A program made the translations under genes and the position numbers. From a virus: DNA of 26,379 nt. Under the pieces are notes generated by a model. That model was given only the letters and a program-made list of their open reading frames with translations. It had not been told where the DNA came from and searched no databases. Positions 17,001-26,000 of the stretch are shown in pieces (position 1 is the first letter of the stretch; the number at the start of each line of letters is the position of its first letter). Location: positions 1 through 26,379 of the IMG/VR virus record IMGVR_UViG_3300020465_000081; one strand, 5' to 3'.

Positions 17001-20000
17001 AATTTTCAACACAATCCAATTGGTACTGCTTTAGGAGAACATACACACGCTGACCTACGCAGACACTTTGGTGATAAAATCAGCAGTCTACCAGGCGAAC
17101 ATGCAAGTGTGGGTGGTGTAAGCAATTATTATGTGAGCAGTAAACAAACTGATTTTGGTGGAACTATACTACAGGGTAATCCTGCACAGAATATATCACA
17201 ATACATTAAAGAAAATAACAGAAACACAGTACTTGCAATTCGCAATGTAATGAATGATTATGATCGTTTTAAAAATCAATTGGTAAGCAAAGCAAAACAG
17301 GTAGACGACACAGGAACATTTACAACAACTAGAGAACTGTTCAATGAAACAATGAATCAATTGAATGTTGGTAAAGACAATACTTTTAGATATGCAACTT
17401 CAGGCATGTGTTTCTTTTACAACTGTAAAAAACAGGACATCACAGTATCAGACACCACTGTAGAATTTTTTCTAGAAAACACAGAAAATTATGATTACAC
17501 AACTACAAATTGTGAGGATCATATGTATATTTACAAAAAAGATTATGATGCCAGTGTTTCTGCTTATGTAGAAAAACTGCTAGTGAGAGACAAAGATTAT
17601 ACACTAGATGGTAATAAACTTACGCTGTCTTCGGCTGTTAATCTTAATGCAAGTGTACCAGCAGTATTAACCATAGATTATTACAGCAAATATGGAAACA
17701 GTTTTGTTCCGTGGTCGGCATGTAAACTTAACTTTCTAAAACCTATTGAACCAGAAATCACTGGCTTAGTATTAACCGGACACGACGGTGCTCAAAGAGC
17801 TGTTACAACTGCATTAACTGGTAATTTATATAGACCTCAAGAAGCAAACTATGATACCACTACTGCAATACTTTGGGAATTAGAAAAAAGAGTATTTGCT
17901 GGATTCACTGAAGTTAGAACATATAATGATGTAAAAGAATTTGTTCCTAGACATCCAGGTGGTTACTTGCATGGAGAAGGAACACGCACACAATGGGCTA
18001 AACGCTACAGAGCTGTGTTTGAATATTGGTTAGACAGCAACAATAAAATTTATCCAAGTTTAATTAATTCTAGTGCAGTAGCAAATTACAGCAATCAAAA
18101 TGATGCAGACGGCGTTGCATTACCAGGCACAGAAGCAGGTGTAATTGAATATTACTGTGGCACTACAACGCCACTGGATACACCTTGGGAAATGTTAGGC
18201 TATAGAAGTCGACCAACTTGGTGGAATTCAAACTATGATTGGAAAGACACAGCCAATGGTGGTAATGATGCAAAACGGGCCGCATTGTTGGTAGCACTTA
18301 ACAAAGGCAAATACACTAATCCTGCAGGCACAGAAAGAACAGATAGAAAATATGTGGTCAAACAACCAATTGGCAATTTGATCACTGTAGCAGGAGTACA
18401 ACAAGATATTGTTACTGCTGGTTGGGCCACTGCAGGTAACACCAGAAAAGATTTTGAAATTGGTGACGGATTTACAGCAGAAGATGAATTTAAGAAAACA
18501 AGTGCATATAAGTTTGCATTGGTTGAAGCTGGATTTAGAAACGCACCACATACATTTTGGCAACAGTTTCACGATCCAAGTAGTGTGCTTCCTAGCAATA
18601 TTATTAATAATAAAACAAAATCTAGACCAGCAGTTACTGATCCAGTATACGGATCACCTATAAACAAAGGAACATTAGATAAAATTACTATTACTAATGG
18701 CGGTTTAAATTACAGCTCTTCACCTACTGTAACAGTTACAGGAGATGGTGTTGGCGCCGTTGTTGTTGCCATTGTGTCAGGCGGAGTTATTAAAGGATTA
18801 AAAATTACTAATGGTGGTTATGGTTATAATAACGCAGGACTAACAATAACAGATACAACAGGCTCTGGTGCTATTACCACAGTAACAGTTAAAAAAGGCA
18901 GTATATACAAAACAACTGGCCTACTATCGTTGATTTGGCTACAAAATACAACTTCACAATTTACTGTAGACATACATGCTAGAAATCAATTGACAACTGC
19001 ACAACCAGTTATTAATATGGAAGGTTACACAGACAAAAATGTTATACGAGTAAGAACACTAGGTAATAGTGTCAAGGCTCCATTTGTGATGCAAGACAAT
19101 GACATTGATTTGGCTCTGCACAAAAGCTCAGCCAAAGTTAAACTTAATTTTAGTGCAGTTAAAGTAACCAAACTATCAGGTGGTTATCAAGTGTCTGGAT
19201 ATGAACCAGACAAAAAATATTTTGAATATTTTAGTTCTAATCAAGGTAGTTCTACAACTATAACTTATGGAAGTTTATCTGCAGAAATATTTGCTAATTG
19301 GGATAGAAAGGCTGTTCCAAGTCAAGTTAATTACGATTACATTTTTCCTGACTTGAATCAACTCGCTAACTTTTTAGCAGGTAGAACAGAATGGCTTATA
19401 AGCAAAGGGTTACAAACATTTAACTTCCGCGGTGTGGTTAATACATTACTTGAATGGGCCTCAACTGCATCTATCAATGGTGTGCATTTTGCACACGGAG
19501 CCAATGATATATTATTTAAAGACAGCTTAGATAGATTTTTAGACAGCATATTTACAACCAACAAAACTGTTTTGGTTGAAGATAGAACACAAACTTCAAA
19601 TACTGCTGAATCTGAATTAAGCAATATAAAAGCAGTTCGAAATGAATTGGGTTCTAGAATATACACAAATGACGGCAATGCAATTCTTAGATTGAGTGTT
19701 GACTTTGTACAATGGGAACATGTAATTGTACTAGAAAATAAAACTACATTTAATGATGTTGTGTACAGACCAGACATTGGTATGGGGTTTGATGCATACA
19801 AACTAGAGGGTAGAAGAACAATAAATTGGAAAGGTGAACCTAGCACAAAAGGTTACCTAGTAGAAAATAATGGACTAACATCTAACTATGATTCAAGTGT
19901 TAGAGAAGTTGAAGATGATTATTTTGTTATTGATAGTAATGCATTGAATCAACAAAAACGTAAGATTGCACAAACATCAATTGGTTATAATAAACCAGAA

Positions 20001-23000
20001 TGGGCAAACGAATTACCGGTGTCAGAAGATAATTCATTTGATTGGTATCGTAGTGCTATTGCAACCAAAGGCACAAAAGAAAATTTAAAAGCATTGAGTA
20101 GACACAATGATGTAGTCAATTCTGCCACAGATTCTTTTGATATCAATGATCAATGGTTATTAAAGTCCAGTAACTTTGCTGGCAATAATAGAACACATCT
20201 TGAACTAGAATTTAATGATGATTTGGTTATAGGTAATCCACAAGGTGTTAAACTTACAAACGATGGTAATGCAGATACTTTAAATGACGAAATTATTACA
20301 CTACAACAAGATGATAAACGATTGATTACCAAACTAACATCACCTAATCAATTTACTTTAGGCAACAACTACTACTATCAAACTGATAGTACATTTACAG
20401 AATTTGATAGCTGGCTTAAGAATGCAGGCTATCCGCTAATGACTGAGGTAAATGAACAGGCACTAACAATAGATGATATATCAACATTATACGATGAAAC
20501 AAAAGACTATGCAATCATTCTTGCATGGGATAATACAGAAAGTTACAAGCTAGGTGATAAAATTCGTTACCTAGATAAAGTGTATCAATGTAATGTAAGT
20601 GCAACAGGTTTTGATTCAACAAGAAATCCAATTACATGGAACGGTACAGTTAATAATCCTGTTATATTGCCAGGCGGTACATTGGTGATTGACAGTAACA
20701 CAATTAATTTAACAAACTCTGTAACCACTGTAACATATAACAATATTGAAGTTACTTCAAACGCATCACCTGTTGTAAATGGTGGAGACACATTAATATT
20801 AGACGGAATAACAATTACATTTGCAAAATCATCTACAACAACATCTTATCCAGATTTTGCTGTGGCAGGTAGTACAATAAATCCATCCATTGTAGGTAGT
20901 GCTACAAAGACATTGATTATATCCGGCACTACTGTTAACTTCAATGAAACTGAAGCAACCACAGTTAACAGAGACTGGACTTATTGTGTTGGTGATCAAA
21001 TGACCAGTGCAACTGTTTCAAGTGTAACGGCCGCAGATAGAATATCAGCATGGACAAATTTGAGAGCATCATTGCAGAGTGTGTACGGTAATGCAACAAC
21101 TAGAACAAAACTTGACACTTACTTGAATGTTACTGAAGCAGGTTTTGATACAAGTGTGCTGGTTACTGAACACGGAGCAACTGGTAACGCAACTCTGCAA
21201 GGACATATTCTAACATTCTTAACACAAGATGTAACCATAATAAATGAAAAAGCAGGCACCAGTTATGTAACTGCAGATGTTTTAAGTGGCTCAACTCCAG
21301 TAAATGGAGCAGATGAAACAACCACACAAAATGCATTTAACCTTAGCTCATACACAGATGATATACACGCTTGGATAATAAACTCTGCAAATGACAGTAC
21401 AGCAATAGCTGGTGGTATAATTGTTATGTCAGAGTCAGGCACACAATACAAAACATATTCTGCTTCAGAAATAGTCAGCAGAATTACATCAGCAGGCATT
21501 ACAAACGTTACAGCATCTTTGGTAAGCAATCAACTCACAATAACCAGAGGTGGTAGAACAGCTAGTGATAAAGATTTAGTCATTGGAGCGGGTACTGCCA
21601 ATGCAGAAGTTGACAACGCTGGCACTACGTTTCCATCAAGTGGTACATTAACTCACACAGGATCAGATTCAACAACTACATCAACTACCGCGGCATTGAC
21701 TGTGTCTGAAGTGATTGATCAGATTAACTCAGCAAGTATTACCAACGTTGGTGCAGTATTACAAGACACAAACAAAGTTAAAGTTACAAAAACAACATCG
21801 TCGAGTGATCCTAATTTAACCATGTCAGGCACAGCAGTAACAGATTTATCAGGTGGATTTACAACTGGTACACTTACTGCAACAACTACAACATCTACTT
21901 CACAGGCAAGTTTAAGTGTAGGTCTTGTGGCACAAAAAATTAATGATGCTAGTATCACAGGCGTAACTGCAAGTGTGGTTAATAATAGAATAGTAATTAA
22001 AAGCACAAATGCTTCAGGTATAATGTCTAGCACACAGGCCGCATTAGATTTAGGTATCAACAGTAACATCCTAGGCGTTACTAGAAATGCAACAACTTCA
22101 ATATCAACAAATACATTTGATGCAAGTGAATGGACAGTTATCCCAGAACCACTGCTAGAATATATTTGGGTTGCTGATGATACAAACCTAAATTTTACAA
22201 CAATCAATGGTAGTATAACAGGAAAGTTTAACGGCTGGAATGTATTTAAAGTAATGGACATGGATCTATATGCTTCTAAAATATGTGCCGCGGTTACAAC
22301 AGGCACTGGTAATGATGCTGAAGTACAATGTAATAAAGCACACAATCTACAAAAAGGCGACATAGTATTACTACTAAACACAAATTGTAAACCAGCTATA
22401 AACGGATTTCATACTGTTACCAGCACAGACACAGCAAGTACAGCCAAATTTTATATAGATGAATTCATTGATCAAGATGCCAGCTTTGCAAAAGTTTTAA
22501 TTCTCCGTCCTGTACGTTTTACCACTGATGCACAAAGAGATAGTGCATTAAGTTTAACAACACATTATTCATTTGATGAAGGCAACTTTATATGGGTAGA
22601 TGGTACAACACAATTTAAAGTATACAAAAAAGATGCTGATGCTACTTGGATAACTCAACGTACACAAGGCAATAATCATGTTGCACCAACAACTATACAA
22701 AGTTCAATATTGCATGACCAAGCCAATGTGTTATCAGAAGCTGAAGCATATGATCCTTTCAAAGGTATAATACCAGGATTGGCTGACAAAGAAGTTAATT
22801 ACAAAACAATAAATGATCCTGCTATCTATACATCAAGCACAGATACAACTGCACAAATAAATCAACAGCAAGCCTGGGGCAGTAACTATTTAGGTAGTGT
22901 ATGGTGGGATACCAATAAAGCAATTTACATCGATTATGAACAAGATTCAATTGAATATAGAACACAGTATTGGGGTACGTTGTTTAAAGGTGCATCAATT

Positions 23001-26000
23001 GATGTATATGAATGGACAAGATCAGATGTGGCTCCAGATCAATATGCAGAAAGTGTAGCTTCAGGCAAAGTTATAAATGGATTGCCATTAACAGGTGAAG
23101 CATACAAAGTAATAGATTCGTTTGGTAATGATTTATACTACTATACAGAAGTCGATGAATATGATCCAGTTACTGGTGGTGTTATTACATTTTACTATTT
23201 CTGGGTTAAAAATAAAACTAGTATACCATTGAACACAGATAGAACCACTAGTGTTTTAAATATTGCTAATCTTATCAAAAATCCAACTGCACAAAATGTT
23301 AAATGGCTTAATGCTACAGGACAAGATAGTTTTATTGTTGCTAACTTGCGAGATGATACAAATGAGAAAACAGTATTGCAAATAACTAACATCAGCAATG
23401 AAGACAATCAACACACTCATTGGACACCTATTATTGAAAATGATACTGCGGTTCCAGAATATTTTCATAGACGTTTGAAAGACAGTCTAAGAGGCAGTAA
23501 TGAAAATAAAAAAGAAAAAACTTATAAAGCAGAGTGGGTAAACACCACAGCATATTCAAAAGGACAGGTTGTAAGTGTAGATGCTCCTATTCCAACTATT
23601 AAACTTGCCATAGCAACAAAAGCCACCACACAAAGATTTTATAATAGAGGCGATACAAAAACTTTTACTATCAATGGTAACCAAACTGATAGTGGACAAA
23701 TACTAACACTACAGCGTGGGAAAACATATTTGTTTGATCAAAATGATTCAACCAATGATACACCAATTGTGTTTAGTCCAACATTTGATGCATACATTTA
23801 CAACAAGCCACACTATTATCAAGTCAGCGAAGGTGTAACTTATTTCTTAGATGGTGTTGTAACTTCATTGTCTGCATATCAAACAGCAATAGGTACTGGA
23901 TCAAACACACAAGATAAAAAAGTTCAACTTAAAGTATTATCTAACATGCCAGGCACAGTATGGTATGGCGCCAATGGATCCAACATTGCATGTGGTAATC
24001 ATATGCATATTATTAATGAAGAAAAAGATGAGTTACCTTCTTACTATATGAGTTTGATTGACAATAACACAAACGTACAACCACAAACAAACAGAAGTGC
24101 ATGGCGTAGAATATACAATGTGGTTGATGTTGATGAGTTAAATGAAACTATTCAAATACCTGAAGAAAGAATGGTTCCTGATTTAGATTTACATCCGTTT
24201 GATAGGATTGGTGAAAGCATACGACCAAGCAGAAGTTGGTTCACATATAAAAATATCAGCAGAAGAGAAGTTGTTAATAAACTTAACAATCTATTGATTA
24301 ATACAAATCTTGTAGACAAGTGTCCTAATTACAATGTATACTTAGATGTAACAGTAACAGTAGGCTCTAAAGATTATACAGTAAGTGACTATTGGGAAAA
24401 TGTTGATTGGTTTGCAGATACATTTGATAAATTTGTTATACCAAACAGAACAGTTACAGAAATTACGCCTTTGCTCACAAGTGGCGATGCAAATCAATTG
24501 ACCGGCCAATATGAAGGCGAATATGTGTTAGCAAAAGATGTATTACACACAGATGGTATTAAACGTGATAGCATTTTTAGATATAACAGTACAACAGGTA
24601 AATGGGATCCTGTTTGGAAAGAAAAAGGCACAATACAATTAGATGATCGTTTATGGGATCCAGTTACTGGTGCATATGGACTAGATTCAACTGGATTTGA
24701 TAATGCAGGATTTGACCCGGATCCAATACATGAATTCAGTAAAATTATAGATTGTTTCCGTGATAATATTCTAAGTCAAGCAGATTATAATAAAATTTGG
24801 TTTGCTGGTATATATGATGCAATAAAAGAAATGCCAAACACCGAATGGATTAAAAAGACAACATACATAGTTCCAAAACTTAACAAGCAAGTTAACACAA
24901 CAGGACGTATTGGTTATGATGCTGTAAACATATTAGAAACATACATAGACAAAAATAAACCTTACAGTACCAAGTACAAAGTTAATCCTTCATTGTTCCA
25001 AGATGAAAAGACTGTGTTAGATAAAGGATCAGCAATTATCACTGAACAGTCACGTAACATGGCAATTACTGAAAAAGTAGAACAACACACAGACAATCAA
25101 TTTTCAGAAAGACTGGGCGGAACGGCTGTGGTAGCACATGCACCATTAGAATTTGATGATGTTGATATTGTTAAAACTTTTAATTCTGTAGATCACACAG
25201 TTAGAAGAAATCCAATTATTGCAAGTTGGCAACACAGTTCAGGTAATGTGGTTGCACCTGCAGATGCAATAAGCGAAACTGAACATTTAATTAACGTACC
25301 AGCAGATGTAGAAAAAGTATCTTGGCACGATGATTATGTTTACATTAGAACAAGTGGTATAACTGATGCATCAGGTGGTCCTGCAACTACCATAGCACCA
25401 GATACTGAAGGCACAGTAGTAGATCAAAGACCAACGAGTGCAACACAATTTAATTGGAAAATACCAAGAACACCAGTGGCGGCGTCAGCCTGGCCTACAA
25501 GAGATGATGGTCCAATTGGTGTGTTTACAAATGGTGTAGCAATATTTTCACCGCGAGACTTCGAGCCAACCAGTACAGGAAGTATATACTATAGAAACGA
25601 AGCCTACCTAAGAAGAAACAGCATGGATGCAAACAATGGTACTAGTTGGTCAAGCAAAGGCAACTACGAACCTACTGTTAAAGGACTTTACTATCATTAT
25701 GATATGCCAGGTGAATATGCTTCACAAGAAGTAGCAACTAAACACTCTCCTATCATAGGTTGGTCATTGGATGGATATCCAATTTATGGTCCATATGGTT
25801 TTACAAACACAGACGGAACAGGTGCTATACAGAAACAAACCAGTAGTTGGGTGTTAAAATCAGGTACAAGAACCGGACTAGGCGCACCAACAGGTGCGTA
25901 TGATGGATCATACACAGCAGATTATCAGTTCAATGGTTCTGGTACATTAGATAGACACAATGGTAGATTTGCAGTAACACCAGAATTTCCAGATGGTGTG

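Noticed and set aside
19358-19846. Minus-strand open frame of 162 codons inside the giant gene
   Set aside because: The plus-strand frame is continuous and protein-like here; the antisense product shows no domain.
21719-22381. Minus-strand open frame of 220 codons inside the giant gene
   Set aside because: It is antisense to the Thr/Ser-rich repeat region; its Val/Leu/Thr-rich product is what such codons give on the opposite strand.
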